NCBI GenBank assembly: GCA_001600055.1
Contig: BCIV01000028.1
Location: forward strand, 1-57,787
Direction of reading: 5' to 3'
Length of the DNA: 57,787 nucleotides
DNA from: Filobasidium wieringae
Taxonomy: Eukaryota; Basidiomycota; Tremellomycetes; Filobasidiales; Filobasidiaceae
A program made the position numbers and the translations under genes. The notes beneath the pieces are model-generated. The model saw only the letters and a list, made by a program, of their open reading frames with translations, was not told the DNA's origin and ran no database searches. This document shows positions 12,299 through 22,705 of the stretch, one piece after another. Each line of letters begins with the position of its first letter. Position 1 is the first letter of the stretch.

Positions 12299-12651
12299 TC
12301 TGTGGAAGTGTTCCTGCCTTACTACCTTCGATTCCTTGTTCGAATAAAAACCCATTGCCTTACGACAGCAAACAAATCACCTTGTATTATTCTTGAGTGC
12401 GACTACACTGCGTGTAACGTCATGAATTAACCTTCCGGACACGGACGATGATGGCATCAGCATTATAGCACGAAACACGAGCAGGTTGCTTATGTCCTAT
12501 TTGAAAATATAGAAACACGTTCTATGAAGCTGATATTCCTCTACACAGGTGTGTGAGGCTGAAGGGAAAAGAGATCTGAAGAAACGATGGTGGACAATCT
12601 CCCTAAGCTGCAAACATTATAACGTATTGTTGTCGTCTGAGATCATCAAAT

Positions 12652-12746
12652 GGCGACCTGCCCGAGCGGTCTAAGGGGAGTGATTAGAACACATCTAATA
12701 TATCACTTATGCATTGCATGCGTTGGTTCAAATCCAGCGGTCGTCG
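12652..12746 (+). tRNA. tRNA-Ser(AGA) with a short intron
   Basis: The acceptor stem GGCGACC pairs with GGTCGTC (one G-U), with discriminator G at 12746. The D-arm region CCCGAGCGGTCTAAGG is that of class II tRNAs. The anticodon stem AGTGA/TCACT encloses TTAGAA, giving anticodon AGA, then a 12-nt intron. The intron contains TCTAAT, which is complementary to the anticodon region ATTAGA, as in normal eukaryotic pre-tRNAs. The variable arm is long (serine type) and the T arm is GTTGG-TTCAAAT-CCAGC. The start and overall layout agree with yeast tRNA-Ser(AGA). Confidence 0.93.
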
Positions 12747-12750
12747 GATC

Positions 12751-12755
12751 TTTTT
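12751..12755 (+). terminator. RNA polymerase III T-run terminator
   Basis: TTTTT begins five bases after the tRNA-Ser 3' end, the normal RNA polymerase III stop. Confidence 0.85.
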
Positions 12756-12759
12756 GTCC

Positions 12760-15700
12760 TCTTTTCTCGAATATGCGAAGAGGGGTGTCACGCGGATGAA
12801 CAGCCTATGACTCGGTGACTATGCTGTGACGATTCGTTTTGTTTCCGCCGCACACCGCGGTTTGTTGCAGCTCGAGGCGTCCAACCAGGGAATCTGGCCA
12901 CACAACGGTGGATGTGTGCAAATAACCCGCGAGATGCTAGGCGGAGAGCCTTTCGATATGTATTGACCTACTTGGCTACCAGGGGTCTGGTTGCACGCTA
13001 CTGAAGCTCCGTTCGTAATTCTTCCCCCGTTGGTGATCGACTAGAGGTTCAAGTGAAGAATTCCGAGGTTCGTCGTGTCAGCTTGAGGTGTCAGTGACAG
13101 ATGGCCCGACTAGAATTGTGTTAGTCGTGATCCTTTAGGTATGAGCCAGGGTTTAGAAAGGTGACTCTCTGATGTCTGTAACGAAACCCGGCAGTCGATA
13201 CTCGATCGAACGGAGAATCGAGCGATTGTGGTGAGCACTGACGTACAGCCCAGGGAACAGGAGAAAGATATTGAATCGATGCGAGGTGTTAGACCCTGAT
13301 CAACGAGGGAGGACATGATGGCTCAACTGGCTGCGATTGTACAACGGGTGGTTACCCAAAATCTTCACCTACCTCGAATGGGAAGCAGGCGATCACTGAC
13401 TAACGCAAAATACGGTGCTAGGAATTTGGCTATCCTTCGCTGTTGATAGGTATCTCAGAACATCATTTCCAGCTGTCCATCCACATCTTCCCACCATCCG
13501 GGGTCGATTTAGCTCTGACGCTTTTTCCCTATCAGAACGGTCAAGTGGTCGTGATAATGAGGAGGAGGCAGGATCAACCTAGCAAACGACGGACTTACAT
13601 CTGGGATTTGGGCAACGTAACAAACAGCCTGGAGGCGTGATAATCATAGTTTTTATTCTAAGAATAGGTGGCGACAACCCGGGTCAGTCTACCCCAGTAG
13701 CCCTGCTCTTCCTTTTCGGGGGAACCTAACTACTGTGCGGCTTACGAAGGTCAATCGACAAGTGGGGTCGAGACTCGAAGTCGTCTACTGAGTGCAATCG
13801 TAGTGGCGCGTCGTATCTGATCTGCTGCTCCTCCACCCGGGTGACTGAATCGGAGAAAGATCAACAATATGCGACGCTATGACTTCGTACCCATTCGATG
13901 AGTAAACGACTCATAGTCCTGTTAGAAGTCAGGGCCAGCAGGATTGTAACCCGTCAAAAACGTTTTCCCGCATCCTGGCTCGTACGGCCTTCATTTCCTG
14001 ACTGCCGGCGGTCAGCAGGCGAATCGACTCGACTGGATGACTTGAACTACTAGTCATTAGCCTCTATACAAGTACCATAGACCTCACAAGTATGATCGTG
14101 CTAATATCGACGGCTTATGACTAGACATACATCGCTACATTAGTAAACAAGTCTGAAATTGGGAGTCATAACTGTCAACCCGGTATATACTTCTGGATGT
14201 TGAATCAGGGTCGGACATGGGTATACGAACGTAACAAGTTCCCTCAGCATCGTTCTTGAAGTTCTTCCATAGTCAGAGAGGCAGCCCCTAATCCCTGGAC
14301 CTGATCCCCCTGACTTCATCCCCGCCAGAAAAGGAAGTACAGATTTCCCTCCACCCGAATCCATAAACCCTAACCCATGAATCCCAAAGCCCTAACGCAT
14401 GGCGCTCTCCTGCAGCTCATTCGGTCCGAAGGTCATGAATGCGTATCTATTCCGTGTCCGGCTGGGAGCGGTGGCAGTGTTCCCTTTTACGCTGGTTGAG
14501 AGTGTAACTAACGCATGATGAAGCTATCACGCGATCCCTTCTGCTGGCGGAGCGGTCTGAGTGTATCTAAATCTACTGTAGCAGCATGATCTAGCAATAC
14601 CACGGTCTAAAATCGATCCATCTCGACGAAACTTCGAGCCACTCGGTCAGTCCGATCGAGGGTGAGGACTATGAGGATCGCCAAGATAATCCAACACACT
14701 GTTCTGATGGCCCCTTTGGTCCATTACTCTAGCATGCCATCTGAAACGATTGTCGACCAGGCAGGGCTTTCGACCATCGTATTATATAGCCTTAGCACCG
14801 TAGACACTGCCTCTTACATCGAGGCGCAAGAAATAGGACAGTTCTCGGGCAACATCAACATGTCAGTACACTCGGGTATAGCAATCGCCACCACGTGTTC
14901 AGTGGTACAGCCTGATACCATCATCAGCACGACCGCTGAGCGATCGATTGGCGGCCGCCTCCTTTCCCACCTGACACTTCATCTTGTCCTTCCTTCTTGT
15001 CCTATACGTCTTGATGCTATTCCTCGCAGCGTATTGCTATACAGGTACTCGACATTGAGCATGAGGCATAATCCAAGTGGATTTTCGGCATTCCCTGCAG
15101 CTCCCCTCCAACTCTGGATTTATCATGCGGTCATTCTCTAGGCTAATCTCCACGATCGATGTCGTTGCTTGGAAGTTGAGACATTGCTCGAATGTGTCAT
15201 CAATATCGAGCCAAGCTGCGCTCAAGTGGAATCTTCAAGCACTGTCTGAGTCTCGATGATCGTCTCGCGCGCCGATGCCAGTCACAACGCTGTTAAACAC
15301 AAGCTCAACCATAGCGCTGCTGAACCCTCTGCTGAACTCCATCGCCAGTCGGACCAACTGGCCCTTTGTCAGTCCGTTGCAGTCGGAGTTTCAAAATCGA
15401 TCATAATCATCTTGTCTTGACATCAACAGTACTGACCACCACATTCCGCTCGGACGGTGCACAGTTGGGACGCGGCTGGGGATGCTGCTCTGCTCTGATG
15501 ATATCTGGCAGACCACGGTCGCAGTCGAATTGTATCTTACGTATGAATGCATTCCATAGCTTGTTTATTCCGTACAAGATCGAACTTGGCGCTTACAAGG
15601 GGAATGAGTGATAATGACTTGCGAATCTACCAACCGCTCTTCCGCTGTCTTGCCTTCTGGATCTTCTCGTTCGACCCCGCTGTTTTTCTTTCTTGGTTTG

Positions 15701-17043
15701 CCAGCGTCGCCTCTGGGTCAAGAACGGATCTCATCATTGAACTCTTCTCCCTGGATTTCTCCAGAGGATGCGGTCATGGCTTGTTGATGCAGTTTCAGAG
15801 GCAACGAGACGCTCGCTTGACCAAGCTCTTTCTCTCCGTTCGTGGCTGCCGTTGATCGAGCATAGATGGTCTGATCACAGGCGATATCTTCTCGCACCAA
15901 GTACGCTGACCCGGAAATTCCTTGTCACCAGGCAAAAGGTATCGTCGGCACTCGACGTCCGGGTCCGTCTCGACCGTAGGTGCATGAGGCTGATCTACCG
16001 GTGGCCTCGATTTCCTTGTTCGGGCGGAATGCGATATCATCAAGCCTTCGAAGAAAGAGACCCCTCCTTGAACGGCCGGAGCTACTCGCCCTTGGGCTGA
16101 GCACCGTCCAAATCCGGTCGCTTCGTACTCTCCCCCCTATTCTGCATCGCTCAACTCGCGTCAGTCTACCAAGCGAAAGTCACACCTCCAAGTTCGCCTC
16201 AGTCGACGGAATCACACTAGCCACCTCCTTACTACTCCCCGTCCCGGCGCATAGGCATCATACCTGACCACATCCGACTTGCAACAGTATCGAACGATCT
16301 CTCCCGACCGTGTTGCCAAAGTTCATGATCGGATTTCAGCCCCCCATCTCACCGTCCAGGGTTTAGGACCGGACTTTTCCCGAGTGGTACAAAGACGGGG
16401 TTCATCTGTCGTCTTGCAGGATGCTGTGACGCGGACGTCTCATCCGATCTGTCGAATCTGCTTGACTATGGGCGATCGGTAATCTGACGTCAAGTCGTAG
16501 CATGAAATCTCTTGTCCAGGAACCCAACGAGCTGTATCAACGATAACGACGACCTCACCCATCTCATCCCCCTCGAAAGTGTTCCCTGAAGGTGTACGCT
16601 TAGCAGCTTTGCCACGTCCGACGCAACATCCCATTCAACTCTTCGGTCAACTCGCGATCACGAACCCAAGTCACAGTCTAGCCGAAGTCCCTGTCCCGCC
16701 ACGTACCGCACTAAAAGCTCATGAAAAGACCAGCCGTACCAAGCAGGCGAAAGTCGTTCATCCCTCGTGTGGGCGTATCCACCTTGTCGAGTGTCGTTCC
16801 GAGAGTCGGAAGAGGTTCCTCACGATGACCTATGGGGCATCTCAACCTCGTCTCATCCGAACCGAACCGAACTTTCCCATCCGATCCTCACACTCATTTT
16901 CAACCTCATCCATCTCCCCATCTCGTCCATTCAAGATCCAATTCCAACACCTCCACACCCTCATCCAACGACGGACGACCTAGTGGCAATCCGCTCTCGT
17001 CTAGGGTTTGACGCTCGGATTTTATAGGAATGATTCCCCTCTT
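12760..17043. other. Gene-poor region, short frames only
   Basis: Frames such as 14662-15141 plus (GTG-opened, hydrophobic), 15547-15855 plus, 15795-16043 minus and 16579-16983 plus have no recognisable domain and no clear intron structure. A minus-strand piece near 16634-16440 (VVVIVDTARW) looks exon-like but has no partners I can join. A telomere-like block lies at 14364-14398. I call no gene here. Confidence 0.35.
14364..14398 (+). repeat. Telomere-like C-rich block
   Basis: ATAAACCCTAACCC followed by ATCCCAAAGCCCTAACGC on the plus strand. It shares the ATAAACCC and CAAAGCCC linkers with the block at 17.05-17.2 kb. Confidence 0.7.
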
Positions 17044-17215
17044 CCCGAACCCATAAACCCTGACCCTTAACACCCGAACCCATAAACCCTGACCCTTAAC
17101 ACCCGAACCCATAAACCCTAACCCTTAACGCCCAAAGCCTTAACGCCCGAACCCATAAATCCCAAAGCCATAACTGCCAAAACCCTAACGCCTGATCCCC
17201 AAAACCCTAACCCGG
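17044..17215 (+). repeat. Largest telomere-like block, 29-bp units
   Basis: Two near-perfect 29-bp repeats (CCCGAACCCATAAACCC plus TGACCCTTAACA) pass into irregular CCCTAACCCTTAACGCCC units. About 170 bp in all, C-rich strand on plus. Its length makes it the best candidate for an interstitial telomeric sequence in this window. Confidence 0.8.
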
Positions 17216-18300
17216 ACTTGATCGTCCTCTCCCTTCCCTTCTCCTCCGTCTCACTCGCAATCTCAGTCGCACTCGCAGTCCCAGTCCTAGTCCCAATCAC
17301 AATCTCAGTCGCAATCCCAGTCCCAATCTCAATCGCAATCCCAGTCCCAACCTCATCCAGTCCAACACAACCTTGTTCCAACTCACAGACCGGCCGATCC
17401 TTTCCTCATCCCGTCCCGTCCCATCCCATCCCAAGGCAACCCAACCCAACCCAACCCAACGCGACTAAAATCCAAACCCCAACCCATCCACCGCACGATC
17501 TCGAAGCGCATCAAAGCGTCAAAGCGTATATCTAGCCTTATGTCCGTACCCGCCAGCCCGAGCGATCGGAGCCCGAGCGCGAGGGGGTGAGATAGGTAGG
17601 TGGTGAGATAGGAGGAGTGGGGTAGGGCTAGGGTCGGTGGTGGGAGGAGGCGAGGAATGGGGAGGTACAGATTCTTCCCCTTACAAAAAGCTCGGCTGGG
17701 GTGGGGCGGAGGGTTTTCGTGGGTCGTTCGAGGTCGGTCGTGGGTCGTTCGTGGGTTGGTCGTGGGTCGTTGGTGGGTCGTTCGTGGTGGGTGGTGAGAT
17801 GTGAGATATATCATGTGTGGGTTGTCGGTTGGTGGTTTGCGGTGTACGAGGTTGTCGGTTTGCGGTTGTCGGTTGTCGGTTGGCAGTTTGCGGTTTGCGG
17901 TTGTCGGTTCGACGCTCGACGTGCGATCTCTTTCGCTCGAGAGCACCCAGTGAGCCTGGACCTGTGGTGGTCGTCGGAGTAGAAGTGGTTGTCGCTTCGG
18001 GAGTAGAGTGAGAGGTGAGGGTAGAAGTGAAAGTGGAAGTGGAAGTGGAAGTAGACGTGAAACGAGAAGTAGAAGTCGAACCATGCCCAATCGCAATCCC
18101 CGGCCCGTCCGAGAGTAAAGACTGACCGTCGTGCACCTCAGGAAAGTCCTTCCATCCATCCATCCATGCATCCATCCATCCATGCATGCATGCATCAAGT
18201 AAAACCCATCCATTCCCATCCCCTTGTCAAAAGAGCTCCATAAGTCCAACCCGAAGCAGAGCCATCGTAATCGAGATCGAGAATCTGAGATAAAGGCGTT
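17216..18300. repeat. Cluster of simple repeats
   Basis: A chain of short-period repeats: hexamers of the CAATCC/CAGTCG type (17240-17350), CCCGTCCCATCC pentamers (17400-17460), GTGGGTCGTTC units (17710-17800), GGTTTGCGGTTGTCGG units (17810-17910), GAAGTGGAAGTG (18020-18060) and CCATCCATGCATC (18155-18195). Long open frames on the minus strand here (17383-18303) are products of the repeats, not genes. Confidence 0.75.
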
Positions 18301-18844
18301 CATAGCGACGTCCTTCCGGCCAGGGGACTGATCTCCAAGTCAATAAGGTTGCGGCTGGGGTCCGACCCTGTATGAACGTTTTCAGTGGAACGTTGGGTAT
18401 AGGTGTTCGGGGTTTTGATTCGCGGCTAGGGCACGTACGTTCTCTGAGATCAGTATCGAGCGAAATCACTAGAGGTATTGCGGATCTCCCCCCCCCCCGT
18501 GTCAAGCCTACACGAGGTTCGCTCTAGATAACATAGCGAGGGTGATCTGTTTTTCATCGTCCCGTCGAGGCTCGTCCGTGAACCTATGGATTTGTCCGTG
18601 CATGACGAGACGACCTGGGGGAGATCGGGTATGGTACTCCCCCTCCTCGAGAAGTGAAAAGAGCGGGAAGGGTGAGGAGTGACGCTGGGGTGGTTGCCCA
18701 GGTGTGTCGTCCTGTCGGACAGCTGGTTTTGGGTGGAAGTGGCGGGGGTGGATGTGCTGCTTGGTGTCAACGTAGGTCGGTCGAGGTGGAAGATGATGGT
18801 TCTGATCGGGTGAGGATCGACGATCCGCGGTTCACCCACGAGCC

Positions 18845-18972
18845 CGTGCTAAGCTCGAGCAACGCCCGTGCTGCATTCGAGCTAGCTCGTGTCGCCCCCT
18901 TTGGCCCCCACTCAATGGTCAGTCGTGTTGCGCTTGTGCTCCCCCGTGCAGCGACCGTGACGCTTCACGTGG
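18845..18972. repeat. Phased CGTG/CGAG array, 18.9 kb copy
   Basis: Cores at 18845, 18856, 18867, 18878 and 18888, then after a gap 18924, 18935, 18945, 18956 and 18968: steps of 10-12 bp in two runs. The sequence between cores is not conserved. Confidence 0.7.
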
Positions 18973-21450
18973 CATTGAGAACGCTGACATGGGAGGGGAC
19001 ATGCTCATATCCTTATGTCCGCTGGCTGCGTACCAGGTTCATCGACCTGTGACCACGTCGAAGCGGTGCACAACGAGATCATGTTCTCTCATAACAACGC
19101 GACCTCCCTTCCTTGTTCTCACCATCCCATCCTCCTGGGTCGAACCCTACCCAACAGCGCAGCCCGAGTGGACCATAGGTCCCTATCCTTTCTCCCAATC
19201 GAACGAATCGGATCGAATTGAAGCGGATCGGATCGATCAGATCCAAGTCAACCGACTGAACCAAGAATCAACGCCCCGCAAGTCCATATCCCCATCCAGC
19301 CCTGCACCCAGCCCATCAACCGGTCCAGAATTCAACACCCTGGGGCTCGATAAAGCACGATCCCCCAGCCTCCGCATTATCAAGGGCTTTCGTCATCGCC
19401 ATCCGCGTTATCCCCATCCGAAGACGATAGTGAGTGATCAATCCATGGCTATTAGGGAAACGTCGATGGACTGGCCGAGCGATGACGAATCGGGCTTACA
19501 TTCGAGGCTTGGGCGTGAGGGTGTGACCCTCCAGCAGGACTGGATTGGACTGATGAGTGTCGAGCAGATTTGAGCTTGAAGCTGAAGGGACTGGATGTGG
19601 GACGTCGGATATCGAATATCGAATATCGGATCGTACCCATCAAATCGTGTTAAACCGTACCCAACCGAATCATCAGGCAACCTATCCCTCGTTCCACTCT
19701 CCGCCTTGTCACCCAGTCCAAACCCAGTCGCCTAGTCCAAACCCAGTCCAAACCCAGTCACCCAGTCCAAACCCCCAAGTCGGGCAAGTCGGGCAAGTCA
19801 GATGGACCAACCCGTCAATCCAGAGCTGTTAGGATCGGGGACGACCTGGATCGACATGGGGAGGTGGATAGGATCGTGGATGTTGGAAGAGAAGGGAAGG
19901 GAAGAGAAGAGACGAGAAGCGAAGAGAAGAGAAGAGAAGAGCGGGAGGGCGGGCTGGGATGGGAAATCGACCGGATCCAGTGAAAGGGGGGTCGTGCCGA
20001 ACGGTCTAGGGCTCAAATATCCTGGTTCATAGACTATGATCTATGGGGGACTGTGACTGTGCTTGACGCTTCGTTCGACGTCCTAGCACTTTCAACGTTT
20101 TGGCCCAACGTCCAAACGCCCCAATACACAGACGCCCTACCACATAACGTTATTCCTGGTCATCGAAGGGCAACAAGGACGGTTAGGCCGTCGGTCGGGT
20201 ATCGCTCATACCACTTGCACGATCGCCAACCACTTCGATGACCTCGAACGACTCGGGTTGCTCGAGACACTCCGATCGCTCAAACATATGGATCGTTCAG
20301 AAATATCGGCCAACCGAATCAGTCCTGTCCCCCTCTGGCTTACCCTTAACGCCCTAACACTCCAAACGCCTTAACACCTAACGTCCCTCCTCTTCATCAA
20401 ACAACGTAAGGACTTGGGTTGGGTCATAACGCTTCGACCACGACGTCTTCGAAATATCGGACCATGTCGGAAACTCGGACCCGAAATATAATACTGACGG
20501 GCTGAGGAACTCGACCCTGTTCCCCTTTCGATCAATCCGGAACGCCCTAACCCATAACTCTGAACCCATAACGCCCTGACGCCCTGACACTCTAACCCAT
20601 AACTCTCCAGCCTTGACGACCTAATTGACAACGCCCTAGCCCATAACACCTAACGCTCCGGCCGATCACGATCAAACCGATCAAACCTCATCCACTTCGA
20701 CTTTGACTTCTGACTTGAAGAGGCTCGGTTCTATGACCACTCGAACCACTCGACCCTTACACGCCGATTATACGGATCAACATCGATCAATTTGGAAACC
20801 TCATCTCTTTCGACCCGGAGCGCAAATCTTACCCTTTTCGGGGTGGGGATCGGATTTGGACTAGTCACCCCGTGCCCGTTCTCGTTCTCGATATTCGTAG
20901 GGATCGATCACAAATCCGGGTGTGAGTCGGATCAATAGCACTGACAATCGTCTGATACGTTATACCATCGCAGACCCGGGTAGTTAGGTACGTCCCACAC
21001 CCAGTCCTTCTTCCTTGATCTCGTAGAACGGTGTGGGGTGGGCTTGATCGATGTGTACGATCTTTAATGCCAATATTATCTTGTTCGATCGATACCGTCC
21101 CAGTCATGATCATTCCCGCTCGACTGTAACACCTTGATGTAGCTGGTAGTAATGCTCATGGTCATCCCCTCCATCCCCTCTCTGCTGGTGATGCACGACC
21201 CTCCCAGATAGCCCCCAATCGATCCCTCATCCAAGTGCGATAGGTCTTTTTACACGTCACACGTCACGGCATGAGCTTATCAACCAATCCTGGTCCAGTC
21301 CATCGCCTCGATCATCCCAGATCATGTCAATCGATGCTGCACTCGATCTTCTCGAATTTCTTAGGTTTCTCAACTTTAGATCGGTTGGACTGATGCGATC
21401 CTGCATTGATTGAGTGGTATTGAACTTGGTTAGACGGTTTAGGATTTGGC
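18973..21450. other. Gene-poor region with repeats
   Basis: A 194-codon plus frame (18989-19573) starts right after the phased array. Its last third (SLRIIKGFRHRHPRYPHPK) could be coding, but it has no recognised domain. 19690-19800 carries repeats of CCCAGTCCAAA, and 19890-19945 GAAGAGAAGA repeats. No gene is called. Confidence 0.35.
20336..20655 (+). repeat. Telomere-like C-rich blocks (two)
   Basis: 20336-20392 (CCCTTAACGCCCTAACACTC) and 20540-20655 (CGCCCTAACCCATAACTCTG and similar) hold many imperfect CCCTAAC units on plus, separated by unrelated DNA. Confidence 0.65.
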
Positions 21451-21530
21451 GGGAAGAACGAATTGGAACGAATCGGAACGAATTAGAACGACCTAGAACG
21501 GACCAGAACGAAGTAAAACGGATCAACATG
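21446..21530 (+). repeat. Exact 10-bp tandem repeat running into a start codon
   Basis: GAACG recurs with its last base at 21460, 21470, 21480, 21490, 21500, 21510 and (as AAACG) 21520, in units like GAACGAATYR. The next step brings the ATG of the downstream gene (21528) in register. It forms the 5' leader or core promoter of that gene. Confidence 0.85.
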
Positions 21531-22634
21531 GACCCCATCTCATCCTCCTCATCCTCTTCTTCCTCATCATCATCATCCTCCACCTCGGACCCACCCCTCT
21601 CCGCCCTCTTCCCACCCCTAACCACCCCGCACACCCATCCTCGCAATCCCATCACCGACACGGAGGAAATCAATCAACAACGGACACCGTACACGACCCA
21701 CCGTTGCGTCTCCTTCTGCTCCCAATCCAGTTCGAGGAGGGGGGCGGGGTGGGACCCCGTTTGTCGGGCTGTCTGTTGGGTCGTCGATAAGGATGGTTCC
21801 GAACCGGCTAAGAATGCTAGGCAAGGAAAGGCTAGGCCACGATCGGGGGAAGAGACTGGGACAGGGGCTGGGATGATGGATGAGTTCCAACGGGCGGTGG
21901 GGGGATGGATGAGAACGAGGTCTTTGGGGTTCTTCAAGGGGACGTTGGGGGAGATGGTTGAGATTCAGAGGGAAGGGCAGGCGGAGATGGCTGAGGCTGA
22001 GATGGGGGAGGAGGAGGTCGGGGTTGGGTATGCGATGAGCGGCGGGGTGGGGGATGTTTGGGTGATGAGCCGGGGACGGGGGTGTGCGCTTGAGGAGGAG
22101 GAACGTTCGGGACATGCAGGACCTGGGGAGGAAGAGGGGATACGGGGGACACTGGAGGAGATGCCACGGACGACCTCACTGGCAGAGCGGAGGTTCATCA
22201 ACCTGATCCGATCGGAGGAATCGAGATTACAACGCCATCAATCTCAACGCGAAGAAGCCCGCTCGTTCGCCCGTTCGGACCCTCGAGTGTTCAACTATCT
22301 GTACGAATCGTTACCCTCGGGCGGTTCACACCTGCTCATCCCGTTGACCTCGGTGTTCGTCACTCCCCTTCACGCACTGCATCATCGAGCGAGCATGATC
22401 TTCAGCCCCGTCACCCGGCTCGCTCAAGCGTACGCGGCGAGTTTCCGAGATGCGGGGGATGGGACGGGGAAGAGCATGCAGGTCAAGGGGGTGGAGAGGA
22501 TCGTGGATCAGGTGACTAGCGGGCGGGTGCTCGAGTTTGGGGGCAAGTTTCTGAACAGGGTGGGGAGCGTTTGGGGAGGATGGTTGGGGTTGAACTCGGG
22601 TTCGGAGGGGAAGGGCGGGAGGCGGGATGAGTGA
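21528..22634 (+). CDS. Unknown protein with Cys motif and poly-Ser
   Basis: An intronless 368-residue frame. I start it at the Met of MDPISSSS, because the 38 residues upstream only translate the 10-bp repeat. It opens with a long serine run, then a compact Cys-containing motif (RCVSFCSQ followed by GWDPVCRAVCW, about residues 58-81) that looks conserved-domain-like but that I cannot name. A basic linker and a long acidic Glu/Gly/Met-rich stretch follow, with a C-terminal 150 residues (from about AERRFINLI) that read like a folded, partly amphipathic domain. It is convergent with the next gene, with 71 bp between the stops. No function inferred. Confidence 0.6.
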   Translation: MDPISSSSSSSSSSSSSSTSDPPLSALFPPLTTPHTHPRNPITDTEEINQQRTPYTTHRCVSFCSQSSSRRGAGWDPVCRAVCWVVDKDGSEPAKNARQGKARPRSGEETGTGAGMMDEFQRAVGGWMRTRSLGFFKGTLGEMVEIQREGQAEMAEAEMGEEEVGVGYAMSGGVGDVWVMSRGRGCALEEEERSGHAGPGEEEGIRGTLEEMPRTTSLAERRFINLIRSEESRLQRHQSQREEARSFARSDPRVFNYLYESLPSGGSHLLIPLTSVFVTPLHALHHRASMIFSPVTRLAQAYAASFRDAGDGTGKSMQVKGVERIVDQVTSGRVLEFGGKFLNRVGSVWGGWLGLNSGSEGKGGRRDE

Positions 22635-22705
22635 GGCTGCCAGGGGGCGTTGTATAGAGTGCCGTCGTAGTGACCCGGTTGTACGCATCACGTGATCCCG
22701 TTCGA

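Larger units (their letters stand above)
10184..12651. other. Gene-poor region
   Basis: One 78-codon plus frame (10278-10514, hydrophobic centre LALLFCAGMNLCLIIGFLDF) starts about 95 bp after the palindrome array and could encode a small membrane peptide, but nothing else supports it. Other frames look random. A short telomere-like run (CCCCTAACCCTAAC) lies at 10885-10900. Two local duplications are listed separately. Confidence 0.35.

Noticed and set aside
17383..18303. 306-codon minus frame and overlapping 168-codon frame
   Set aside because: They translate simple repeats (TTDNRQP-like, STSTSTF) in several phases at once; open because the repeat lacks stops.
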